In this document: piece by piece, positions 34,492 to 43,300 of the stretch
Layout: every line of letters begins with the position of its first letter
Numbering within the stretch: the stretch's first letter is position 1
Notes under the pieces: model-generated
The model's database searches: none
Seen by the model: the letters and a program-made list of their open reading frames with translations, nothing else
What the model was told of the DNA's origin: nothing
Assembly (NCBI RefSeq): GCF_019924045.1
Contig: NZ_JAHXBN010000010.1
Location: 310,001 to 374,000 of the forward strand
Direction: 5' to 3'
Length of the DNA stretch: 64,000 nt
Source of the DNA: Dyadobacter fermentans
Lineage (GTDB): Bacteria; Bacteroidota; Bacteroidia; Cytophagales; Spirosomataceae
Position numbers and translations under genes: made by a program

Positions 34492-35106
34492 CTATTTCAT
34501 ATCGTTCAGCTTGCTGAGGTCGATGGCTTTTAGCGCCTCTTTCAGCTGGTCGACGCTCAGGTTATTGCCTTCCACATTTACGACATAGCGGTCCGCGACC
34601 AACACATTGATTTCACCGGATTTGCTTTCGTTGTTATATTTCTCAAAAGCCTTGTAGCCTTCGATTGTCGTCGTTTTTTCGTAGCCGGTGGTAGTTTCCT
34701 TATCAATTTCAGCAATCGACCAGGCTGCGAGCGCCATGGTCGATACGCCGGCAATACCTCCCGTGTCCACTATTTCGACATCGAGCGACTCATCCTCGCT
34801 TCCTTTATATTTGGCCTCGGCTGTCGAAACGGTAAAGCCCATGGCACCGGTTTTCTCGCCGGTAGCTTCCGTGCGGCTCATGCCGGCCAGGGTTTCGGGT
34901 AAAAGATCTTTCAGCTTGCGGAAATCCACCGGGTCGACGGCCTTGCGGTCGCCCATTTCCTTGGCTTTATCGGCAATAGCCTGAAGCGCATCTGCCGGGC
35001 TGTCGGCGGCGGCTTTTTCTTCGGCTTCTTTTTCTTCCTGTTTGCTTCCGCAACCGGTCAAGAGCAGGGCGCATGAAAGAAATGCGGCAATAAAGGATGT
35101 TTTCAT
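34492..35106 (-). CDS. Lipoprotein of unknown function
   Basis: This 204-residue lipoprotein has lipobox LTGC (Cys19) followed by a highly charged Glu/Lys/Ala linker (about 22-40). It then has a compact domain with RKLKDLLPETLAGMSRTEAT and YEKTTTIEGYKAFEKYNNES. Similar lipoproteins are common in Bacteroidota, but I do not recognise a named family. It ends against the convergent sigma factor gene and is 85 nt downstream of lgt in the same direction. Confidence 0.78.
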   Translation of the reverse strand: MKTSFIAAFLSCALLLTGCGSKQEEKEAEEKAAADSPADALQAIADKAKEMGDRKAVDPVDFRKLKDLLPETLAGMSRTEATGEKTGAMGFTVSTAEAKYKGSEDESLDVEIVDTGGIAGVSTMALAAWSIAEIDKETTTGYEKTTTIEGYKAFEKYNNESKSGEINVLVADRYVVNVEGNNLSVDQLKEALKAIDLSKLNDMK

Positions 35107-35191
35107 CTGACAATTGTTAGAGTTGTTTCAAACTAATTACAATGTAATGAAAACGTTGCACTGATGCACGCCTACTCTGTCGGGGGTATTT

Positions 35192-36022
35192 TCATCCTGC
35201 AACCTCCATCGGATTCTGACGGGAGCGTATAATGAAATACAAGCCGAGCAGCACTGCCGGGATACTCAGGATTTGTCCCATATTCAATGCGTAGTTCGCC
35301 TCGAATGCCTCCTGGTTTTCTTTCAGGAACTCATACAGGAATCGCAACGTGAACACCCATACGAGGAAGACCCCGACCATCAGGCCGCGTGGGGTAGCGG
35401 CCTTGTATTTGTTCCAGATCCCAAACAGGACGAACGTGAGGATAAAGCAGGTAATGGATTCGTAGAGCTGCGCCGGGTGACGCGGGATTTGCAGAAACTC
35501 GGTATTTTGACGGAAAATGAATGCCCAGGGCGCATCGGAGGGTTTTCCGACGATCTCTGAGTTCATCAGGTTACCAAAACGGATGAATGAGCCGCCCAGG
35601 GCGAATGTGATGGTAAGGCGGTCGGTCACCCAGAAGAACGTCTGGCCTGTGCCCCTCCGCGATCGCGCATACAACCACAGCCCGGTTACGGTTCCGATCA
35701 CCGCACCATGGCTGGCAAGTCCGGCGTAAGGAGGTAATATCACTTCCAGGGGATTTTTAAACAGTACTTCGGGTTCATAGAAAAGGAAATGGCCTACGCG
35801 GGCGCCGATAACGATCGAGAGCACCATATAAAGCGTGAGCGAGTCGATATCTTCCAGCGTCTTTCCTTCTTTCTTGAAAATATAGATCATAATTTGCTGG
35901 CCGATCAGGAACCCGGCCGCAAAGAGAAGACCATACCAACGGACAGGGAAGGGACCAAAACCGGCGATTTCCGGAATAGTGAAAATTTCGGGACTTACGT
36001 CCCACATGATATAGGAAAGCAT
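35192..36022 (-). CDS. lgt: Prolipoprotein diacylglyceryl transferase
   Basis: This 276-residue inner-membrane enzyme attaches diacylglycerol to the lipobox cysteine of prolipoproteins, the first step of lipoprotein maturation. It has about seven hydrophobic helices, [17 protein letters not shown] near the start, and the Lgt signature around [14 protein letters not shown]. Later HPAQLYES and [14 protein letters not shown] are also family hallmarks. The start could be ATG 36022 or ATG 36007; the longer form is given. It diverges from yidD. Confidence 0.95.
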   Translation of the reverse strand: MLSYIMWDVSPEIFTIPEIAGFGPFPVRWYGLLFAAGFLIGQQIMIYIFKKEGKTLEDIDSLTLYMVLSIVIGARVGHFLFYEPEVLFKNPLEVILPPYAGLASHGAVIGTVTGLWLYARSRRGTGQTFFWVTDRLTITFALGGSFIRFGNLMNSEIVGKPSDAPWAFIFRQNTEFLQIPRHPAQLYESITCFILTFVLFGIWNKYKAATPRGLMVGVFLVWVFTLRFLYEFLKENQEAFEANYALNMGQILSIPAVLLGLYFIIRSRQNPMEVAG

Positions 36023-36072
36023 GCGTTTGTGATGTTAATGATCAAATATACTATTATGAGACAAGACGCGAA

Positions 36073-36282
36073 ATGAAATTTTTACTCATAGCCCTCGTGC
36101 GGTTTTATCAGGCGGCACTTTCCCCTTATTTGCCCAATTCGTGCCGTTACACGCCTACATGCTCGCAATATATGATTGAAGCTGTGCAGAAACATGGCGC
36201 GTTCAAAGGAGGCTGGCTGGGGCTGAAACGATTTGCGCGCTGCCACCCGTGGGGCGGCCACGGCCACGATCCCGTGCCATGA
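36073..36282 (+). CDS. yidD: Membrane protein insertion efficiency factor
   Basis: This 69-residue protein has the YidD pattern complete: [36 protein letters not shown], and [14 protein letters not shown], with cysteines at 24, 30 and 57. YidD is thought to aid insertion of membrane proteins near YidC. It is transcribed away from lgt, and its stop lies 1 nt before the stop of the convergent MoxR gene. Confidence 0.96.
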   Translation: MKFLLIALVRFYQAALSPYLPNSCRYTPTCSQYMIEAVQKHGAFKGGWLGLKRFARCHPWGGHGHDPVP

Positions 36283-36283
36283 A

Positions 36284-37237
36284 TTATCCAATGGCAACCT
36301 TCCTGAGAATGGAATCGATGATCGTCATCGTACGCACGCCGTCGGCTTCCGCCTCGTAGTTCAGCAGGATACGATGGTTCATGATGTCGGGGGCAAGCTC
36401 CTTGATGTCCTCGGGCAATACATAATCACGCCCTTCGAGGTAGGCCAACGCTTTTGCCGCGCGATTGAGGTAAATAGTAGCCCGCGGCGACGCACCGAAC
36501 TGAATGTACCGCGCCTCGTCGCGGAGCCCGTAATCGAGCGGGCGGCGGGTGGCGAATACGAGCTCGATAATGTAGCGTTCGAGCGTATCGGATATATTGA
36601 CCTTATTAACCTCGTCACGAATCGCGAAAATCTCCTCCTTGTTTAATATCGGCCGGATTTTGTACTCATAATTAATGTCCGACATCCGGCGCATTACTTC
36701 CAGCTCTTTCATTTTGTCGAGATAATCGACGTAGACTTTCATCATAAACCGGTCGATCTGGGCTTCCGGCAGCGGGTAGGTACCTTCTTGTTCCACCGGG
36801 TTCTGGGTAGCGAGTACTACAAAGGGGCGGTCGAGGAGGAATGTTTCATCGCCGATCGTCACTTGACGCTCTTGCATCGCTTCGAGCAATGCGGACTGTA
36901 CCTTGGCCGGGGAGCGGTTTACCTCGTCGGCGAGGATGAGGTTGGAGAAAATAGGCCCTTTTTTGACTTCATAGTCGCCTATTTTGGGCTTATAGATCAT
37001 CGTCCCGATCAAATCCGCGGGGAGCAGGTCGGGCGTGAACTGAATGCGTTTGAATTCCAGGTGGAGCACTTTGGCCATTACGTTGATGGTCAAAGTTTTG
37101 GCTAGCCCCGGAACGCCTTCGAGGAGGATATGGCCGCCGGTAAATAGGCCTATCAGCAGTCGGTTCAGCAGTTTGTCCTGCCCCACAACCACCTTGCCCA
37201 TTTCGTCCAGAACCTCCCTGATTTTTTCTACGTACAT
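36284..37237 (-). CDS. MoxR-family AAA+ ATPase
   Basis: This 317-residue ATPase has Walker A GVPGLAKT (41-48), Walker B and following MoxR motif LILADEVNRSPAKVQSALLE, sensor FVVLATQNPVEQEG and the MoxR-type C-terminal lid. MoxR proteins act as chaperones, usually with von Willebrand A-domain and DUF58 partners. None lies adjacent, so the partners are elsewhere. It is probably co-transcribed with prmC, whose stop is 27 nt upstream. Confidence 0.94.
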   Translation of the reverse strand: MYVEKIREVLDEMGKVVVGQDKLLNRLLIGLFTGGHILLEGVPGLAKTLTINVMAKVLHLEFKRIQFTPDLLPADLIGTMIYKPKIGDYEVKKGPIFSNLILADEVNRSPAKVQSALLEAMQERQVTIGDETFLLDRPFVVLATQNPVEQEGTYPLPEAQIDRFMMKVYVDYLDKMKELEVMRRMSDINYEYKIRPILNKEEIFAIRDEVNKVNISDTLERYIIELVFATRRPLDYGLRDEARYIQFGASPRATIYLNRAAKALAYLEGRDYVLPEDIKELAPDIMNHRILLNYEAEADGVRTMTIIDSILRKVAIG

Positions 37238-37264
37238 GAAAATGAGATCAAAATTTTAAATGGA

Positions 37265-38125
37265 TCAGGCCCAGATAGCTCTTACGAAGCGGTCCTTACC
37301 ATTGATATCACGAAGGATTTCCACGTTTTTGTAATTCCTTTCTTCAAAAACCTTTTTGGTTTCTGCGCCGAAATGCTCGTTGATCTCGACATAGCATTTG
37401 CCGTGGTGTTTTAAATGGTGGACACCAAAATCCGCGATGGCTTTGTAGAACAGCAGCGGATCGTTGTCTTCTACAAACAATGCCTCGTGCGGCTCGAAAC
37501 GCAGCACATTCGGGCGCATGCTTTCGGCTTCGGAATAGGTTACATAAGGCGGGTTGCTTACCAGGCAATCGAACTGGACGATGTTGCCGGGCAGCGGGAA
37601 TGTTACATTGAGCATGTCCTGCTTCGCGAACGTGACGTCGGCAATGAGCTGTCTGGCGTTCTCTCTGGCCACTTCCAAAGCCTCGTCAGACACATCCCAG
37701 GCATGCACGCTCACATGCGGCAGGAAGCGCGCGAGCACGATGGCAATACAGCCGCTCCCGGTTCCAATGTCGAGGATGGAGATATTCTTGTCCGGCTCCG
37801 CATAGTCGCGTGTTACCATTTGTACGAGTTCCTCGGTTTCCGGACGCGGAATGAGTACCGCCGAAGAAACGCGGAATTCGAGGCCGCAAAACTCGGTGGA
37901 GCCGATGATATGCTGAACGGGTTCGTTGTTGTTCAGGCGTTTGATGATGTTATCCCAATCGGGCTGCGCCGTGTTCTCGGGTATCGGGCGATCCACCAGC
38001 ACATCGATATTGCGGAGGCGCATATAATGCTCCAACAGCATAAACGAGATTGCCTGAGCCTCTTTTTCCGGATAAACTGTGATGTTTTTTACTATATATA
38101 AATAAAGCTGGCGTGCGGAAGTCAT
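37265..38125 (-). CDS. prmC: Release factor glutamine methyltransferase
   Basis: This 286-residue SAM-dependent enzyme methylates the GGQ glutamine of peptide release factors. It has the PrmC-type N-terminal helical domain, RPETEELVQMV, the SAM site ILDIGTGSGCIAIVLA and the catalytic NPPY in LVSNPPYVTYSEAE (about 190). The ATG at 38125 is chosen over a GTG two codons earlier. It diverges from ribD with a 90-nt gap. Confidence 0.95.
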   Translation of the reverse strand: MTSARQLYLYIVKNITVYPEKEAQAISFMLLEHYMRLRNIDVLVDRPIPENTAQPDWDNIIKRLNNNEPVQHIIGSTEFCGLEFRVSSAVLIPRPETEELVQMVTRDYAEPDKNISILDIGTGSGCIAIVLARFLPHVSVHAWDVSDEALEVARENARQLIADVTFAKQDMLNVTFPLPGNIVQFDCLVSNPPYVTYSEAESMRPNVLRFEPHEALFVEDNDPLLFYKAIADFGVHHLKHHGKCYVEINEHFGAETKKVFEERNYKNVEILRDINGKDRFVRAIWA

Positions 38126-38182
38126 TTTCACTGATTTTGATCCAATGTCGGAAAGTTAGCAAATTATGGGAACTCCCGAAAG

Positions 38183-38211
38183 TTGAGTTTAAAAGGGCAT
38201 TTGTATTTTTG
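38183..38211 (+). promoter_or_regulatory. Candidate promoter of ribD (leaderless or very short leader)
   Basis: TATTTTTG (38204-38211) matches the -7 consensus TAnnTTTG, and a TTG at 38183-38185 is spaced 18 nt before it as a -33 element. The -7 box ends only 4 nt before the chosen ATG at 38216, so the transcript would start at or very near the start codon. Confidence 0.45.
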
Positions 38212-38215
38212 CCAC

Positions 38216-39280
38216 ATGGAGACGCACAATCAATGGATGGAAAGGGCTTTGCAGCTCGCCGAATACGGCCGCGGGGCGGTGAGCCCGAACCCGATGGTAG
38301 GCTGTGTGATCGTTCATGAGGGCCGGATTATCGGCGAAGGCTGGCATCGGGGCTACGGCGGTCCTCACGCTGAAGTGCGTGCAATTGAGGATGCCGATGC
38401 CAAAGGCAATTCGCATTTGCTGCCACAAGCCACTGCTTACGTAACGCTGGAACCTTGCTCGCACACGGGAAAGACGCCTCCCTGCGCGGACCTGCTTGTG
38501 AGCCGCCAATTGAAAAAAGTGGTCATTTGCAATGATGATCCCAATCCGCTGGTTTCGGGCAGGGGCATCCGCAGAATGCGCGAGGCCGGGATTGAAGTGG
38601 AATGTCATGTCCTGGAAGCAAGAGGGTTGGAGCTGAATAAGCGTTTTTTTACGGCTATGACCCTTAAAAGACCCTATGTAATCCTCAAATGGGCCGAAAC
38701 GGCCGATGGGTTTCTGGGGTATGAAACCGGTAACCCCGTGCAGATCAGCGGCGCATTGTCGGGTATGCGGGTGCACCAATGGCGTACCGAAGAAGATGCT
38801 ATTATGGTGGGTTATAAAACGGCTTTGATGGACAATCCGCGGTTGAATGTGCGGTATTGGGCGGGAACGAACCCGGTGCGGATCGTCACCGACAGACGCT
38901 TGCAACTACCTCCGCAACTCCATTTGTTCGATAATTCTCAAAGTACAGTCGTGGTTAACTACGACCGTGAGACAGCACTTCCAGCCGATCCCGAACGTTA
39001 CGCGTTGCCATCGACAGCCTATTTGAAAATAGACAAGGAAGGTGATGAAATAGCCCAATTGCTCGAAGGCCTGCATCTGCGTAAGATACAGTCCGTTTTA
39101 GTGGAAGGAGGCGCAGCGGTGATCAACGCATTCCTGGAAAGCGGTTTGTGGGACGAGATCCGTCGTTGCCAGGGAACAATCATCATTGGCAAGGGCGTGG
39201 CTGCCCCGGTTCCCCGCGGCCTGTTCAAAGGTTCGGAGCAAATCGGTCATGATTTGTGGACCTGTTACAACCGGATTTAA
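38216..39280 (+). CDS. ribD: Riboflavin biosynthesis deaminase/reductase
   Basis: This 354-residue bifunctional enzyme covers the second and third steps of riboflavin synthesis. The deaminase half has zinc-binding HAEVRA and PCSHTGKTPPCADLL; the reductase half begins near 150 (RPYVILKWAETADGFLG) and includes VEGGAAVINAFLES. ATG at 38216 aligns with other RibD starts (METHNQWMERALQLAE); an open frame back to TTG 38183 overlaps the promoter-like element. The stop overlaps the convergent aroE stop by 4 nt. Confidence 0.95.
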   Translation: METHNQWMERALQLAEYGRGAVSPNPMVGCVIVHEGRIIGEGWHRGYGGPHAEVRAIEDADAKGNSHLLPQATAYVTLEPCSHTGKTPPCADLLVSRQLKKVVICNDDPNPLVSGRGIRRMREAGIEVECHVLEARGLELNKRFFTAMTLKRPYVILKWAETADGFLGYETGNPVQISGALSGMRVHQWRTEEDAIMVGYKTALMDNPRLNVRYWAGTNPVRIVTDRRLQLPPQLHLFDNSQSTVVVNYDRETALPADPERYALPSTAYLKIDKEGDEIAQLLEGLHLRKIQSVLVEGGAAVINAFLESGLWDEIRRCQGTIIIGKGVAAPVPRGLFKGSEQIGHDLWTCYNRI

Positions 39281-40050
39281 ATACTCCAGAGATTTTCCTC
39301 AGTCGTCCAGATTTCCCAGGCTTTCTCTGCTTGCAATTCAAGCATTTTTAGTCCGTTCATGGTAGCGGCGCCCTGCTCGGTACCTTTTTTCAGGAACAAC
39401 GTTTCGGCCGGGTTGTAAACGAGGTCGTACAAGTAATGGCTTCTTGTAATCCACTGGTAAGGGATCATAGGACATTCTTCGGTGTTAGGGAAAGTTCCCA
39501 ACGGGGTTGTGTTGATGATCAACCGATGGCCTTCGATCATTTCCTGGGTAAGTCCTTCGTACGATACGCAGTCGTCGCTTTTCTGGCGGGAAACGAGGGT
39601 GTACTCCATTTCAAGGTCTTTCAATGCTACCTGCACAGCTTTGGCGGCACCGCCATTGCCCAGTACGAGCGCCTTAATATGCTTGCAGGACTCGCCCCGC
39701 TTGTCGAACCATTCCACTAGCGATTGCTGGAAACCGTAGTAATCCGTATTGAATCCTTTCGTACTGCCGTCGGCGTAGATTTTGATCGTATTCACCGCTC
39801 CTATGCGCTCGGCCGAGGCATCGTCGAGGTCGTCGAGAAAGGCAATCACATCTTTTTTGTAAGGGATCGTCACGTTCAGTCCGCGCAGGTCGTGCTTCTT
39901 TTTCAGCAACTCGGGCAATTCGTCGAGGGATTTTATCTCGAAAAGCTCATAGCTGCTCTCTTTGATTTTCTCTCTGATGAATTTATCCGTGAAATATCGC
40001 TTTGAAAAAGAGTGGGTAAGAGGGTATCCGATCAGGCCGTATAAGTTCAT
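39277..40050 (-). CDS. aroE: Shikimate dehydrogenase
   Basis: This 257-residue enzyme reduces 3-dehydroshikimate in aromatic amino-acid synthesis. Substrate-binding motifs GYPLTHSFSKRY (8-19) and NVTIPYKKD (59-67, with catalytic Lys65) are intact. The NADP site contains VLGNGGAAKAV, and INTTPLGTFP is present. It is somewhat short but in the normal range for Bacteroidota. It is convergent with ribD and overlaps it by 4 nt. Confidence 0.95.
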   Translation of the reverse strand: MNLYGLIGYPLTHSFSKRYFTDKFIREKIKESSYELFEIKSLDELPELLKKKHDLRGLNVTIPYKKDVIAFLDDLDDASAERIGAVNTIKIYADGSTKGFNTDYYGFQQSLVEWFDKRGESCKHIKALVLGNGGAAKAVQVALKDLEMEYTLVSRQKSDDCVSYEGLTQEMIEGHRLIINTTPLGTFPNTEECPMIPYQWITRSHYLYDLVYNPAETLFLKKGTEQGAATMNGLKMLELQAEKAWEIWTTEENLWSI

Positions 40051-40307
40051 ATGGATGCGTGCAACGACGGTAAAAAATTGGGCTGCTAAGTTATACCAGC
40101 CACCAGCTAATTACAAATGCGTGCTGAATTAGGAGCCGGGTAAATTCGCGTATACGATTTAAGGTTCGCAAGTTGAAGTTACATCATTGGTCTGATTATC
40201 AGTTGGTTTTGTGCTTAGGTTAATTTGTATTAAACAATGGCCGAATTAATTTGCATTATTATGGCAAATGAAGTAGAATTACCTATCCTTTATCTGTACC
40301 CAAAATT

Positions 40308-43300
40308 ATGAAGTGGAAAAATCTTTACTACACACTATTGCTGGCTAGCCTGTGTACCGGGCACGTCAAAGGCCAGAAGCGCCAGGACTACCAAATCCTC
40401 CTCAGAAGTGGCTCAATTCAACCCGAGCGGAATATTTCATCTGGATCTGCCCGCTCCAATGCGGCATTCAGGCTTTCGAACACCGGGCAGAAGTCACTGG
40501 TAGTGATTCAATTCGATGACATCCCCACCGAACAAGAGCGACAGGAATTGAAGCGGGAGGGTATCGAACTCCTTGAATATATACCAAATTACGCCTACAC
40601 GGCAACGATAGCGCCGGGTAGTAATCCGGGTGCATTGGCGAGAACCAAAGGAAGAGCGATCATAGAACTTAGCGCCGAGCAAAAAATGCAGCCCGGGCTT
40701 GCCAACGGCAATATACCATCCCACGCATTTACCGGACCGTCCACTGTCGATCTGTGGATCAGCTATCCTAAATCTTTCAGTTACGAAGAGGTACAGGCCG
40801 CGCTGCAAAGCCGGCAATACGAAGTCATTTCGGATCAATATAAAAACTACCAGATACTGACGGTCCGGGTGCCGTTGAAGGAGCTGAAAACGCTTGCCGG
40901 GCAGCCATTCGTGCAATATGTGCAGGCGATTCCGCAGGCCGATCGGCAGCTGAACAATAAAAGCACTGCAAATGGGCGGGCCAATGTCTTGAAATCGGCG
41001 TTGCCAGGGAACAGGAACTTGTCCGGAGCGGGTGTGGTCGTCGGGATTGGCGACGAGTCTAATCCCCTGCGTCATATTGATTTCAATTCCCGCATTATCA
41101 ACCGGGCGCCTATTGAAGCCGGCTCGCACGGCTTGCACGTAATGGGTACGATGGCAGGCGCCGGCATTATGGACGAGCGTTTCGCCGGTTATGCGCCCAA
41201 AGCGACCGTCGTTGCCCAAAGTTATTCGTCGATTCTGGCCTATTCGCCACAGTATGTGCAGGATTTTGGGATGGTGATCACCAACAATTCTTACGGATCG
41301 GATGTTACTACCTGTGAAACAAACGGGACGTACGACCTTTATTCTTATATCCTGGACCAGCAGGCGTTCGAAATGCCTTATCTGCAACATGTTTTTGCTG
41401 CCGGAAACAGCGGTAATACTACTTGCGCACCGTTTGCGATGGGTTTTGGAACAGTTCTGGGAGGATATCAAACCGCTAAAAACGTCATCACCGTCGGTGC
41501 TACCGGCGAAACCGGCGGACTTATGTCGAATTCCAGCCAGGGGCCCGTTAAGGATGGCAGGTTGAAACCGGAGATTACGGCGCAGGGAAATGGTGTTGTG
41601 TCTACGATTCCGGTCAACCTGTATGGCGGCGGAAGCGGGACGAGTATGGCCACGCCGGCTGTGTCGGGAGGGCTCGCGATGCTCTACGAACGGTACAGGC
41701 AGCTGAACGGGAACCAGAATCCCAAGAATGGTTTGATGAAAGCACTGCTGGTGAACGGCGCGGTGGATAAAGGTAACGAAGGCCCCGACTATCGATTTGG
41801 ATTTGGATGGCTGAATCTGCTTCGCTCGGTCAAAATGCTCGAAACGCAGAGCTATGCTACGGGTCAGGTCGCGCATCAGGGGACTAATAATTTTTCCATC
41901 AATGTCCCGGCCAATACGGCGCAGATGAAAGTAATGCTCTATTGGAACGACCCGGCAGGCAGTACACTCGCATCCCAGAGCCTGGTCCACAATCTCGACC
42001 TTCAGGTAACGAACCCTGCTTCAAATGTGATTCTCCCGCGAATACTGGACCCGACCGCTGCCAACGTGACCAATGTAGCTGCGACTGGCGCCGACAACCG
42101 TAATAACATGGAGCAGGTGGTGATCAACAATCCGGGCGCGGGGAGTTATACCATTTCCGTAAAAGGTACCACGGTAGGTCAGTCACCTTCGCAGGAGTAT
42201 TTTGTCGTTTACGATATCATTCCCAATTCCCTCACTATTACCAACCCGATCGGAGGGGAGCGCCTGAAAGACGGCGATCCTATTTACATTTCCTGGGATG
42301 CGTTCGGGAATAGCGCCAGTAATTTTACCGTGCAATACAGCGGCAATAATGGGGGAGTATGGACGAACATTTCTACGACTGTGGCAGCAGGTACCAGCCA
42401 GCTCGCGTGGGCTGTGCCCGTGGGGATGCGATCGGACAAGGTGCGTGTGCGGGTGATCCAGAACAGCACCGGTGCGCAAAGCATTTCCGAGCCTTTCACG
42501 GTAATCGGGGTGCCGGGGGTTACGCTGTCGGCCCTGCAATGCGAAGGATATATTTCGCTCGACTGGACGGCGGTAACGGGCGCGAGTGACTATGAAGTGA
42601 TGATGCTGAAAGGGAAGGAGATGGTTCCGGTGGCCATTACCGCCGGCACGACCTATTCGTTGGGTGGTTTGTTTAAGGATTCGACCTATTATGTTTCCGT
42701 ACGGGCCCGCGTGAACGGGCAGCCCGGGCGCAGGGCGTTGGCGATTTCGCGCAAGCCGGATACAGGAACCTGTGCAGGCAGCATTTCGGACAACGATCTT
42801 AAAATTGAGTCAATAGTTACGCCGGCATCGTCGGGGAGGAAAAGTACTTCTACCGAACTGAGTGGAGCCGTTTTTGTCAAAATGAGGATCAAAAATCTCG
42901 ATGACGTAGATTTCAATGGCTCACTGGATGTCGGATATGAACTAAATGGTACGGCGGTACCGATTGAAACGATCACGCCTTTCATTGAAAAAGGCAAAAC
43001 TTATGACCATACTTTCGCCGTGGGCGCCAATTTAGCCAATCCCGGGGATTACAAAATCAAAGTGTATATCCATAGTAATGCGGATGTGGTGACCGCTAAT
43101 GATACATTGACGAAGCTTTTCAGGCAGCTACCCAACGACCAGCTGACATTGCCATTTAACGATGACATGGAAAACCTCCCTGCACAGAGTGTTACCATCG
43201 CGCAAATGGGGCTTACAGGAGATGGGCGGTACGACTTCAGCGCCGACACCGACGCAGGAAGGATCCGGACTTTCATTAACACGGGCTTTGCGGCCTCCGG

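Noticed and set aside
40494..41990. A 498-codon open frame on the minus strand inside the subtilase gene
   Set aside because: It is antisense to a recognised subtilase with intact catalytic motifs, and its own translation is rich in Arg, His and Cys without any domain. Long antisense frames are common in this codon usage.
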